A stretch of DNA of 58,611 nt from Mucilaginibacter sp. L294 (GTDB taxonomy: Bacteria > Bacteroidota > Bacteroidia > Sphingobacteriales > Sphingobacteriaceae), in the NCBI RefSeq assembly GCF_001636615.1, contig NZ_LGEK01000024.1:1-58611 (forward strand). Reading direction: 5' to 3'. The position numbers and the translations under genes are program-made. The notes under the pieces are model-generated. The model was given only the letters and a program-made list of their open reading frames with translations, did no database searches and was not told the origin of the DNA. This document shows, piece after piece, positions 9,052 through 17,495 of this stretch (positions within the stretch are counted from its first letter, which is position 1; every line of letters begins with the position of its first letter).

Positions 9052-9110
9052 TTGTTTGTTAGAAAAAAATAGTACTGCTTAAAGGGTTGTTTTGTAATAG
9101 TAACCGGGTT

Positions 9111-10205
9111 TTAATCCTCCGTTAAAGCATTATAAAGCAGCAGCTGGCTTTTTGATACCACCTTATCGCCAGGCTTTAAGCCCGAGGCTACATAGGTAAC
9201 ACTGTCAACCGTTTTTATTACGTTTACTGCACGCACCTGTAAATCGCATTTGCTGTTGTAAACCACTACAAAGTTTTTGCTGCTATCAAATATCACTGCC
9301 GATGCAGGTATGGCTACTGATGTTGTGCTCTCACTGTTGGTGATCAGCACATTGGTGAACATCTCCGGCTTTAGCAGCATATCGTTGTTACTTAAGGCTA
9401 CGCGCACCTTCATCACCTTGTTATCGGGGTCAAGCACCGAGCTTATCTCGTCTATCTTACCGTTAAAAACCTTATCAGGATAAGCCAGTGTGGTAATGCG
9501 GGCAGCATACCCTTTCTTCACCTTGGTTATATCCGATTCAAAAACGTTTGCCCAGATCCACACATCCTTCATATCAGATATGGTGAACAAACTGCTGCTG
9601 TTATCAGGCCTGATAAAGTTACCTGCCGATATATTCTTCTCAACAATATAACCGCTGCCCGGTGCCTTAATAACAAGCGCGCCGCTGGCATTGGTATTAC
9701 CGCCGCCGTTAATAGCAATCTGGTCGCGGACTTTGCTATTCGCGGCAACCGCTTTGTTATAATTCTCTTTTGCTTCGGTATAATCGCGCTCGCTTGATAT
9801 GCCGTTCTTGTACAGGTACTCGGCCTGCTCTAACTGGCGCTTGCTAATGGCAAGGTCTGATTTTGTAGAGGTTAGATCGGTATAGCTGCCGGCAACATCG
9901 GCACTGCGCAAAACCGCAAGCACCTGGCCTTTGGTTACCTTATCGCCTAATGAAACCTTTACTTCCATCACCTGCCCGCTGGTAAAAGGGAATACTTTCA
10001 CCACTTTATTCTCATCGAATGACACCTCGCCCGATAGGGTAAGCTCATCTTTCATCGGTGTGCTTTTGGCGGTATCTATCTTTATCATTTTAGACAGCGA
10101 ATCGCTTATGCAAACCTGCTTGGTTTCCATAGTGCCGGTTTTTTTATCCTGGCAAGCGGTAAGGCCAATTAGCCCAAGGCCTAAGTATATAATTTGCTTT
10201 TTCAT
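9111..10205 (-). CDS. RND efflux periplasmic adaptor lipoprotein (CusB/CzcB type)
   Basis: The membrane-fusion protein linking the RND pump to the outer-membrane channel. It is 364 aa. The N-terminus is a lipoprotein signal with lipobox LTAC (Cys18). The lipoyl-like halves flank a coiled-coil hairpin at about 105-150 (LTSTKSDLAISKRQLEQAEYL and following), with VKVSLGDKVTKGQVLAVL before it and a beta-barrel domain after it. It sits between the channel gene (22 bp upstream) and the pump gene (59 bp downstream) in one operon. No C-terminal metal-chaperone extension is present. Confidence 0.93.
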   Translation of the reverse strand: MKKQIIYLGLGLIGLTACQDKKTGTMETKQVCISDSLSKMIKIDTAKSTPMKDELTLSGEVSFDENKVVKVFPFTSGQVMEVKVSLGDKVTKGQVLAVLRSADVAGSYTDLTSTKSDLAISKRQLEQAEYLYKNGISSERDYTEAKENYNKAVAANSKVRDQIAINGGGNTNASGALVIKAPGSGYIVEKNISAGNFIRPDNSSSLFTISDMKDVWIWANVFESDITKVKKGYAARITTLAYPDKVFNGKIDEISSVLDPDNKVMKVRVALSNNDMLLKPEMFTNVLITNSESTTSVAIPASAVIFDSSKNFVVVYNSKCDLQVRAVNVIKTVDSVTYVASGLKPGDKVVSKSQLLLYNALTED

Positions 10206-10227
10206 TGTTTATGCTGATGCTTATTGC

Positions 10228-11499
10228 TTATAATGGGTTTATTACTGTAATGCCTACGGCGTAGTTTAAATCGGCAATGGCTTTTTGCAGGTTTAGCTGC
10301 TGCTGTAAAATTTTGAGTTTGGTTTCGCGGTACGAGTCAAAAAAATCCACATACTCCTGCAGATTGATCTGTTTTAACTGAAAGCCCTTGCCCATACTTC
10401 TAAAAAGCTGGTCGTACTTGGCATAAAAGTCGTTCTCTTTTGATCCCAGTAGCTGCTGGCTCAACTGGTACTGCTGCACGGCCGAGTAAACATCATTGGT
10501 TAATTGCAGTTCGCTATTTTTAAGGGTGTATTCCTGGCTTTGTGTGGCAAGTTTGGCGTTTTTAATATTACCCTGGTTGCGGTTAAATATTGGCAGGGGC
10601 AGGCTAATTTCCAAACCCACAAAATTGCGCGCATAACTGCTGTTCTGGTCGTAGGTGGAACCGATGGTTACATCGGGCACGGCCATTGCTTTTTGCAGCG
10701 CAAAATTGTGATTGTTTTGGTTTAACAAATACTGATTGGCCAGATAATCGCCACGGTTGGATTTGGCAACTTCTGCCAGGGCCGCCGCGTTAAGCGTGGT
10801 ATCGGTATTGTTAAAAGTTATGTGAGGGGCAATAAATTGATTCGGGTTTGCGGTAAGCAGCGTTTTCAGCTCGCTTTGCAGGTCGTTTATCTGGCGGTCT
10901 ATTTCAACCAGATCATTCTGCAGGCCAAAGTTCAATGCTTTTAAGCGTATAACATCTTTTAACGAGTTGTTACCCGCCTGGTATGATTTATCAATGGCGT
11001 TAACCATGTTTGTGGCCGATGCAATTTCCATCTGGTAAACCTTGCGTTGATCTATCAGGTTGGCCACCTGCGAAAAATCAAGCAGCAGGTTGTAATGCAG
11101 GTTGCGTAACAGATCGTTAAACTGCGCCTGTTGTATCTGCACACCATCCTGTGCTATTTTAACCTCTTTACCGCGTTTACCGGCTGTTTTAAAAACCTGG
11201 CTTAGCTGTACCAATACCTGGCCGTTGCCGTTGCTGTGGTCAAAAAACTTTTTGTTGGCATCGGTAATGTTCTGGTCGGTACCTAAAACGGGGTTATCCC
11301 AAAGTTTAGCCTGTTTAACAAGCGCCTGCGCGGCATCAACGTTATATTTTTGTGCAAGCAGGCTAAGGTTGTTTTGCAGAAAGGTTTTCTCTGCATCTTT
11401 AATAGTAATACGGAGTGTATCCGTTTGGGCAGAAGCTTTTTGCCCGCATATAATAACCAGGGCAAAAAGTATAAAAGTTCTAAAATACGTGCGTAACAT
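10228..11499 (-). CDS. TolC-family outer-membrane efflux channel (CusC/CzcC type)
   Basis: The outer-membrane factor of the tripartite pump. From ATG 11499 it is 423 aa with a signal peptide (MLRTYFRTFILFALVIICG then QKASAQ). The two long helical TolC repeats are visible as heptad-rich stretches, such as QLFRSMGKGFQLKQINLQEY in the second half. I chose 11499 over a TTG at 11523 because the latter falls inside the probable promoter -7 box and would spoil the signal peptide. It is the first gene of the efflux operon, 80 bp downstream of the histidine kinase stop, and the intervening DNA carries response-regulator-like repeats. Confidence 0.9.
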   Translation of the reverse strand: MLRTYFRTFILFALVIICGQKASAQTDTLRITIKDAEKTFLQNNLSLLAQKYNVDAAQALVKQAKLWDNPVLGTDQNITDANKKFFDHSNGNGQVLVQLSQVFKTAGKRGKEVKIAQDGVQIQQAQFNDLLRNLHYNLLLDFSQVANLIDQRKVYQMEIASATNMVNAIDKSYQAGNNSLKDVIRLKALNFGLQNDLVEIDRQINDLQSELKTLLTANPNQFIAPHITFNNTDTTLNAAALAEVAKSNRGDYLANQYLLNQNNHNFALQKAMAVPDVTIGSTYDQNSSYARNFVGLEISLPLPIFNRNQGNIKNAKLATQSQEYTLKNSELQLTNDVYSAVQQYQLSQQLLGSKENDFYAKYDQLFRSMGKGFQLKQINLQEYVDFFDSYRETKLKILQQQLNLQKAIADLNYAVGITVINPL

Positions 11500-11520
11500 T
11501 TGTGCTTTGTTTGATAGTAC

Positions 11521-11528
11521 CAAAACTA
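11521..11528 (-). promoter_or_regulatory. Putative -7 box of the RND efflux operon
   Basis: On the minus strand this reads TAGTTTTG, a match to TAnnTTTG, 22-29 bases before the channel start codon. No TTTG occurs 19-21 bases upstream; direct repeats occupy that place instead, as expected for an activator-dependent promoter. Confidence 0.55.
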
Positions 11529-11536
11529 TTGCACGT

Positions 11537-11581
11537 GTATTAGAGACACATTAAAACTGAATTAGAATTACATTAGAATTT
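11537..11581 (-). promoter_or_regulatory. Four 11-bp-spaced direct repeats, probable response-regulator site
   Basis: On the plus strand ATTAGA, ATTAAA, ATTAGA and ATTAGA begin at 11539, 11550, 11561 and 11572, exactly 11 bp apart; on the minus strand this is a tandem TTCTAAT array. Same-face direct repeats are the usual site type of OmpR-family regulators, and one is encoded just upstream. The array ends just upstream of the -7 box and overlaps the kinase stop codon. Confidence 0.7.
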
Positions 11582-12953
11582 ACAGCGGGGTATTGCTTTT
11601 TAAAAACTCAACTATAAAAGTACTGCCTCCCTCCGCACCGGGTTGTACACGTATGGTGCCTTTAAAAAGCTCTACTATTTTACTGGTAATGTACAGCCCT
11701 ATCCCGCTGCCCGCTATAGTGCGGTCTTTATTTGCCCTGAAGAAGGGTTGGAAGATCTTTTCTGCATTCTCTTTACTGATACCGGGGCCTTCGTCTGTAA
11801 CGGCAATTTTGATGTGTAATGCTGTTGCTTCAAAGTTTAGTGTAACAGGGTGCGGTTCAGAGTATTTAAAGGCGTTATCAATAATGTTGTTCAACGCTAT
11901 ATATAGCATTGATTTATTGGCTTGTATAGTAAGCAATTCATCATCATCGGGCAGGTCAGCCAGCTGAATTTTAAGCATCCCCGCCCCTTTGCGCGCCGAC
12001 CACTGCTCCTCCAGTTCCCACACCAGTTCATCAACCCTAACCGGGGTTAGCTTGGCCCGGGTGTAGTTCAGGTCAACCTGGGCCAATTCCATCAGGCTGG
12101 TAATGGTTTCCTGCAGGCGTGCGCCATCCATCGCTATTGATGCCAGAATGCGCTCGTATTCTACCTTATCGCGGTCTTTCTCCAATGCAACCTCCACCTC
12201 GCCCATAATACTGGTAAGCGGGGTGCGCAACTCGTGCGATGCATTGGCCACGAAGGTTTGTTGTAGTTCAAAAGCATTTTGCAAATGGGCCAGCAGGCGG
12301 TTAAAGTTATCTACCAGTTCGGCAATCTCGTCTTTGCTTTTTACCTGGCTTACCCGCAGGTGCAGGTTGCTTGACCGAATATTACTGATCTGCGCTATGA
12401 TCTTATCAACCGGCGAGAGGGCCTTTTGCGCAAACATTCGCCCGGCAAAAAACAGTATCACCCCAAAAACCACAAAAAGAGAACTGGCTATCTGCCCCAA
12501 AATGATCATCCTGCGTTCCGAATTGATATCAATTGCCGATGCCAGGATCACAAAATCGCCCTGGTTATCATGATAGAACCTGCCCACCACCTTTCGCCGG
12601 CCCTCTTCATACTGTATATACCCATCCTTGCGTACCTGGTTAATAATATCTTTTGTCCAGTAGATATTATGGTCCATTTTGAAGGCCGACAGATCGTTAC
12701 GGTCGTAAATACGGATCACCTCGCCCGATAGTTTTTCGAGGTATTGTTGTTGAATCTGTAGCAGCGAATCGGCAGCAAGCTCGTCTGCTTTAAGATATAA
12801 TTGTGAGGCAAGGTTAGTACGATCGGTTAAGCGGCTATAAAAATCGGCCGTAAAAAACGAGTACACCGCTATATACAGCGCTACCAAAACAATTAGCAGC
12901 GCGCCCGAACTGATGAGCGTAAAATTAAGCGATAGCCGGGTTTTTATTTTCAT
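11580..12953 (-). CDS. Sensor histidine kinase of the metal-efflux two-component system
   Basis: A 457-aa membrane-bound kinase with the CusS-like layout. A first membrane helix is at about 12-35, an extracytoplasmic sensor region runs to about 150, and a second helix follows at about 150-175 (IASSLFVVFGVILFFAGRMF). HAMP comes next at about 175-225, then HisKA with SHELRTPLTS (phospho-acceptor His240), and HATPase_c with an N box (NNIIDNAFKYS), DEGPGIS and GSGIGLYI. Its ATG follows the response-regulator stop with no gap (TAA-ATG). It probably senses the metal exported by the downstream pump and activates that operon. Confidence 0.93.
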   Translation of the reverse strand: MKIKTRLSLNFTLISSGALLIVLVALYIAVYSFFTADFYSRLTDRTNLASQLYLKADELAADSLLQIQQQYLEKLSGEVIRIYDRNDLSAFKMDHNIYWTKDIINQVRKDGYIQYEEGRRKVVGRFYHDNQGDFVILASAIDINSERRMIILGQIASSLFVVFGVILFFAGRMFAQKALSPVDKIIAQISNIRSSNLHLRVSQVKSKDEIAELVDNFNRLLAHLQNAFELQQTFVANASHELRTPLTSIMGEVEVALEKDRDKVEYERILASIAMDGARLQETITSLMELAQVDLNYTRAKLTPVRVDELVWELEEQWSARKGAGMLKIQLADLPDDDELLTIQANKSMLYIALNNIIDNAFKYSEPHPVTLNFEATALHIKIAVTDEGPGISKENAEKIFQPFFRANKDRTIAGSGIGLYITSKIVELFKGTIRVQPGAEGGSTFIVEFLKSNTPL

Positions 12954-13631
12954 TTAGTCCTTTAAAATATAGCCCATGCCAATAACCGTGTGGATGAGTT
13001 TTTTATCAAACCCCTTCTGTATTTTATTACGCAGGTAATTCACATACACATCAACCATATTGGTACCGGTATCAAAGCTTATGCCCCATACACGCTCCAT
13101 AATATACTCGCGCGATAGCAGTTTATTGGGATTTTTAATGAACAGCTCAAGCAAGCTGTACTCTTTAGCGGTAAGGTTTATTTGTTTGCCCTCCCGTTCG
13201 GCGGTTTTATCCCAGGTGTTTAGTTTAAGGCCGCCAAAGCTCAGGATATGATCATCCCCATCTGCCAGCTTTTTACGGCGAAGCAGGGCCTCGATCCGCG
13301 CAAGCAGTTCGTTAAAATGAAATGGCTTAACCAGGTAATCATCTGCGCCCGAGTGCAGGCCGCTCACTTTATCATCTATAGTGCCCAGGGCGCTTAACAT
13401 CAACACGGGCAGTTGCGGCTGATGCCTGCGTATTTGCCGGCATACCTCAATGCCACTCATATCGGGCAGCATCACATCCAGTATCACCAGGTTATATTCG
13501 TTTGCCTGTACCATTTCTAAAGCAGTTTCGCCATTATCGGCAATATCTACTTCGTAATCGTGTTCGTTAAGGCCTTTTTTTATAAATGATGACACCTTTT
13601 CTTCATCTTCTATAACACAGATCCTGATCAT
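12954..13631 (-). CDS. OmpR-family response regulator
   Basis: A 225-aa DNA-binding response regulator. The receiver domain (1-120) has the acidic pair ED at 8-9, the phospho-acceptor Asp52 in LVILDVMLPD and Lys102 in VKPFHF. The C-terminal winged helix (about 128-225) has LTAKEYSLLELF, the recognition region and TVIGMGYIL. It is the first gene of the same-strand series that continues with its kinase and the efflux operon. Direct repeats at 11537-11581 are the obvious target. A palindrome at 13701-13720 upstream could also matter. Confidence 0.95.
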   Translation of the reverse strand: MIRICVIEDEEKVSSFIKKGLNEHDYEVDIADNGETALEMVQANEYNLVILDVMLPDMSGIEVCRQIRRHQPQLPVLMLSALGTIDDKVSGLHSGADDYLVKPFHFNELLARIEALLRRKKLADGDDHILSFGGLKLNTWDKTAEREGKQINLTAKEYSLLELFIKNPNKLLSREYIMERVWGISFDTGTNMVDVYVNYLRNKIQKGFDKKLIHTVIGMGYILKD

Positions 13632-13700
13632 GCTGAGCGTTTTTTCAAATATGAAAATATTCAGGGCAAATTGCGCTTATTTGTCAATTTACTTTCACAA

Positions 13701-13720
13701 ATATACATTACAGTGTATAT
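13701..13720. promoter_or_regulatory. Palindrome between response regulator and MFS gene
   Basis: ATATACA (13701-13707) and TGTATAT (13714-13720) are perfect 7-bp arms around a 6-bp centre, in the divergent region between two genes. It has the shape of a dimeric repressor site; which regulator binds is unknown. Confidence 0.4.
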
Positions 13721-13770
13721 AAAGCCCGCCTGTGTTTGATAGCGAAGCCCATTTTATTAGGTTTGCAGCC

Positions 13771-14973
13771 ATGACGACTGCCCCTAACGCCAAACTACAC
13801 CCTGCTATAATCCCTTTAATGGCTGTTGCCGCAGGTGTTACGGTAGCCAATATATATTATAACCAGCCCATTCTTAATGACATTGGCGAATCTGTACACG
13901 CCTCCGGTTCCGAAATTGGGAAGGTATCTATGTTTGCGCAATTGGGTTATGGTTTAGGGATGTTCTTTTTGATCCCCCTTGGCGATAAGGTAAACCGTAA
14001 ACGGCTTATACTATTGCTAAGCACCTTATTGATGATAACCCTTGCAGGTTTTAGCTTTGCTACAAAGCTGTACCAGGTTTACGCGCTCAGTTTATTTGTT
14101 GGCCTGTTTGCAACATCTGCCCAGATACTGATGCCTATGGCTGCTACGCTTGATAGCGTTAACCGCGGCAAAACAGTTGGCAAGGTATTCAGCGGGATAT
14201 TGGTGGGGATATTAGGCGCCCGCGTTATTGCCGGGTTAATTGCCGGCTGGTTAGGGTGGCGTTATGTTTACGGCATATCTGCAGGTATGGTGTTAATTGT
14301 AGCCATACTACTTAAGCTTTATTTGCCAAACGTGCCGCCTAAATTCAAAGGGAATTACGTTGGCTTGCTTAAATCGGCATTATCGCTGGTGGGCGAATTT
14401 AAAATTTTAAGGCAGGCGGCCTTGCTTGGCTTTTTCACCTTCGGGATCTTCTGTTCTTTCTGGACGACCTTAACCTTCCACCTGAGTAACGCCCCGCTTA
14501 ATTTTTCGGCAAGTACTATTGGGTTGTTCGGTTTTATAGCTATTGGCGGCGCACTAGTTGCCCCATGGTTTGGCAAACTGGCCGACAAGGGCAATATACA
14601 CCGCTCCTTGCTGATATCGGTAGGTATGATCATCGGCAGTGTTATATTGCTAAAAGTTTTCCCGTATTCTATCGTGGCGCTTATTATCGCTATCTTCTTT
14701 TTAGATATTGGCGTACAGGCCACCCAGATAACCAATTTTGCGCGTATCTACGCGCTCGACGAGCACGCCCACAGCAGGCTTAACACCATTTACATGACCA
14801 CCTATTTTATTGGCGGCTCAGCCGGTACCTATTTTGGCTTACTATCATGGAAAATGGGCGAATGGAACATGAGCACCTGGCAAATGCTGCTATGGGGCGT
14901 TATAGCGATAGCTATTGTAATGATCAGTAAAGGAAGGACTTCCATCCCGCAAAAGGCTGAACTTAATAAATAA
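13771..14973 (+). CDS. MFS transporter, 12-TM drug/metabolite efflux type
   Basis: A 400-aa major facilitator with about twelve membrane segments. The N-terminus VTVANIYYNQPIL and the loop LGDKVNRKRLI, a variant of motif A (GxLaDrxGrkr), are visible. They match a Bacteroidota/proteobacterial MFS group often annotated as an inner-membrane or sugar/drug exporter. I preferred ATG 13771 to a GTG at 13732 because the protein then starts cleanly before the first helix. It is monocistronic and diverges from the two-component system. It converges on the ChbG-like gene with 13 bp between stops. The substrate is unknown. Confidence 0.85.
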   Translation: MTTAPNAKLHPAIIPLMAVAAGVTVANIYYNQPILNDIGESVHASGSEIGKVSMFAQLGYGLGMFFLIPLGDKVNRKRLILLLSTLLMITLAGFSFATKLYQVYALSLFVGLFATSAQILMPMAATLDSVNRGKTVGKVFSGILVGILGARVIAGLIAGWLGWRYVYGISAGMVLIVAILLKLYLPNVPPKFKGNYVGLLKSALSLVGEFKILRQAALLGFFTFGIFCSFWTTLTFHLSNAPLNFSASTIGLFGFIAIGGALVAPWFGKLADKGNIHRSLLISVGMIIGSVILLKVFPYSIVALIIAIFFLDIGVQATQITNFARIYALDEHAHSRLNTIYMTTYFIGGSAGTYFGLLSWKMGEWNMSTWQMLLWGVIAIAIVMISKGRTSIPQKAELNK

Positions 14974-14986
14974 CCCTGCCTTATTT

Positions 14987-15913
14987 TTAATTTTTCACCA
15001 CTTCCAGTTTCATGCTCTCTACGCCACGTTCTTTGATCAGTTCGGTGTAGTTGGTTAGCGTAAGCTTTTCATTCACCAGCGCCTTAAACTCAGGCGATAG
15101 CAGCATGTTCAGTTCAGTTTCCCGGTGCAGTGCTGTTAGCGGTTTGCCTGCCTTTGTGTTCATCATGCTGCTGTTCATATCAAACAGGGCGTTCATCTCG
15201 GCAGTTTGCAGGCCAACATGTATTACCACCAGGTTAGGGCGGCTTTTGATTAATTTATTGGTTACATAAGCTAAGAACGCTTTCTTTTTGGTGGCTACCG
15301 GTTCTCCCCACATCTCTTTGTAAGTTTCCCCAAAGTAAACGGTTTCGCTTAGGGTTGATATGCCCAGTTTGTATTTACGCGCAAGCTTTTCGGTAAGTGC
15401 TCGTAATGCCGGGGTTGACAGGGCAATACCCATATGCGGATCTATATACGATATTTTTAAGCCCGATGCCAGCGCCCTTTCTATCTGTGCCGATAATTCT
15501 TGCTCTACCTCTTCTATCTTGTACCCGCTTTTTGCAAAGGCCCCGGTCGACTGTGGGAAGTAACCTACAGCATCAACCAGGCTTGGTACCGCCCCGCGCC
15601 CGGTAACAGGCCCCCAGCGATAGTTCTTCCATTCGGATGTTAGCGTTAAATGTACGCCAACGCTTATCTGCGGGTTCTTTTTCAGTATCTCAACCGCTTC
15701 CTGGTACCATGGGCAGGCAAACTGTACCGATGCCGAAAAAGGCATTTTGGTATCGGCCATTTTTTGCATGGCCATGTTTACAGAGTGGTTCATGCCAATA
15801 TCATCCAGCCGCAGCATTAACCGGGGCAAAACCTGGATAGACATTTGTGCCGATGCCGTTTGCAGCACAGCAACACTTAACAGTAGACAGAACAGATATT
15901 TTATATTTTTCAT
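14987..15913 (-). CDS. Secreted YdjC/ChbG-family carbohydrate deacetylase
   Basis: A 308-aa protein with a signal peptide (MKNIKYLFCLLLSVAVLQTAS), so it acts in the periplasm or outside. The ChbG/YdjC metal-site motifs are present: LRLDDIGMNHSVN with the Asp pair, GVHLTLTSEW with the metal histidine, and YIDPHMGI with a further histidine. The family removes N-acetyl groups from chito-oligosaccharides or related sugars. It lies 1 bp after the acyltransferase-like gene in the same operon; that partner belongs to a family that acetylates glucosamine ends, so both may handle amino-sugar acetyl groups. That link is inference. Confidence 0.82.
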   Translation of the reverse strand: MKNIKYLFCLLLSVAVLQTASAQMSIQVLPRLMLRLDDIGMNHSVNMAMQKMADTKMPFSASVQFACPWYQEAVEILKKNPQISVGVHLTLTSEWKNYRWGPVTGRGAVPSLVDAVGYFPQSTGAFAKSGYKIEEVEQELSAQIERALASGLKISYIDPHMGIALSTPALRALTEKLARKYKLGISTLSETVYFGETYKEMWGEPVATKKKAFLAYVTNKLIKSRPNLVVIHVGLQTAEMNALFDMNSSMMNTKAGKPLTALHRETELNMLLSPEFKALVNEKLTLTNYTELIKERGVESMKLEVVKN

Positions 15914-15914
15914 G

Positions 15915-17072
15915 TTATACTTTTAAGAAGGCTTTTTTGCGATACAGGAAATATAACATAGCCCATTTAACCATAATAAAACAAATGGCCATTACCACGA
16001 TGTTGTAAGGGTTGCCAACCCACTCGCCCAGCCAGCCAAAAAAACCGTTAGTAGCGTAGTTCCAGTTGATGAACTTGCTGGAGATGTAGATCAATATGGA
16101 GTTCATGCCTATCACTTTAAAATAAAAGGCCCAGGCTTTGTAACCCAGTACATCTATCACATAATAAAATAAAGCCAGCAACAACAAACTTAGGCCGCCA
16201 ACCTGCATCACAAACGAGCTTGTCCACAGGTTTTTGTTGATCGGAAAATCGAGGTTCCAGATTTGCGCCACTATCAGGAATATCACACCAACCACAGCTA
16301 AAATAAATGCTTTACGCCCTTTATGCTGATGCCCGGTTTTTAGCAATGTACCGGCCAATATGCCTAACAAACCTGTGCTGATAGCCGGTATGGTAGAGAA
16401 CAACCCTTCGGGATCATGAATACCCAGGTAAAGTTTGCCCGGTAATATTAACCTATCCATATACGATGCAAAGTTGCCCGGCATGGTAAGGTCGCCATGC
16501 GGAAAGCCCGGTGCAGATGTAAATTTAAGTAACAGCCAATACCCGATAATAAAAAACCAAAACCAGGCTATTTGCCATTTGCGGTTGGCATACAGATATA
16601 TAATATTGGCAAACATATAAGCAATACCGATGCGCCCCAGTACCGATGCAAAACGGATCTCGTCGATAGATTTAAGTGTTTTCAGTCCGTTATTAACCAA
16701 CAAGCCAAGCAGTACCAATATGGCTGCGCGTTTAATAACGCGTAATACCAACTGCGGCCGGCTTGCTCCTTTTTCCAGTTCGCGGCCTACCGAATATGGC
16801 GTGGCTACACCTGCCAGGAACAAAAACAGCGGGAAGATCAGATCGTACAAATGAAACCCGTTCCAGTCCGGGTGGGTAAACTGGTTGGCAATGCTGCCCC
16901 AAAACGGCGAACCCGTTGCCTTGGCCAGCGTGTGGAAGATCTCCTCGCCACCCAATATCCAAAACATATCAAACCCACGCAGGGCATCTAACGAATAAAG
17001 GCGTTCATAAGTAAACGGCGATGTATTAACATCAGCAGCACCGGTAGTGCCATCGGCTTTTTTTGCGGTCAT
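15915..17072 (-). CDS. Membrane acyltransferase, heparan-alpha-glucosaminide N-acetyltransferase-like (DUF5009)
   Basis: A 385-aa multi-pass membrane protein with about ten helices. The N-terminus RLYSLDALRGFDMFWILGG is the hallmark of the HGSNAT/NagX-like acyltransferase family (SLDxxRGxxM). Family members move acetyl groups across the membrane to amino sugars. The conserved region NQFTHPDWNGFHLYDLIFP (with catalytic-type His and Asp) is intact. It is the first gene of a two-gene operon with the secreted ChbG-like deacetylase, 1 bp apart. The substrate here is not known. Confidence 0.83.
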   Translation of the reverse strand: MTAKKADGTTGAADVNTSPFTYERLYSLDALRGFDMFWILGGEEIFHTLAKATGSPFWGSIANQFTHPDWNGFHLYDLIFPLFLFLAGVATPYSVGRELEKGASRPQLVLRVIKRAAILVLLGLLVNNGLKTLKSIDEIRFASVLGRIGIAYMFANIIYLYANRKWQIAWFWFFIIGYWLLLKFTSAPGFPHGDLTMPGNFASYMDRLILPGKLYLGIHDPEGLFSTIPAISTGLLGILAGTLLKTGHQHKGRKAFILAVVGVIFLIVAQIWNLDFPINKNLWTSSFVMQVGGLSLLLLALFYYVIDVLGYKAWAFYFKVIGMNSILIYISSKFINWNYATNGFFGWLGEWVGNPYNIVVMAICFIMVKWAMLYFLYRKKAFLKV

Positions 17073-17495
17073 GTGTTATGATAATAAAGGTTGATACAAA
17101 CCGGCTATGGCCACCGGTACTGAGTTTATAAAACTACATTTAAATATAGGATACTTTTTAAATAATTTACAAAAGTATTATCCACAAAAATTTCACGCTT
17201 CTACCTTATTTAAGCATGATCTACAATTATTTCACGCAAAGACGCAGAGACGCAAAGATTTAATGAATTGCAATGGCGTCTTAGCGTGAAATATTCCTAC
17301 AATTTTTTCTAACCTTATTTTTTTGCGTGAGCAAACGCATTACCATGATGGCGGTACTTAAAAATGCGGGATTTACGGTATATAGGTTAAGCGCCCCTTT
17401 AGGCAATTTTAATACATCATTTGCAAGTGTTAAAAACGGCCTCCCGGTTTAAATACCAGCTTAATACATGCAAATGGTTTTATATCCCCTATAAG
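17073..17495. other. 423-base intergenic region with a palindromic repeat
   Basis: This divergent region holds the CACGCAAAGACGC-type inverted repeat at 17230-17291. A 35-codon open frame starts at 17344 (MMAVLKNAGFTVYRLSAPLG), but it has no visible ribosome site or known domain and I do not call it a gene. No clear TTTG/TAnnTTTG pair was found. Confidence 0.5.
17230..17291. repeat. CACGCAAAGACGC inverted repeat, copy 1
   Basis: TTTCACGCAAAGACGC at the left and GGCGTC-TTAGCGTGAAA at the right form imperfect arms. The same sequence with perfect 21-bp arms occurs at 26031-26092, so this is a dispersed palindromic repeat family. Confidence 0.75.

Noticed and set aside
13732..13770. Upstream GTG start for the MFS gene
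   Set aside because: The extra 13 residues are unlike the family N-terminus and lie close to the palindrome; ATG 13771 fits better.
17344..17451. A 35-codon open frame before the TPR kinase
   Set aside because: No ribosome site, homologue or domain is apparent; it may be a gene remnant, but nothing shows this.
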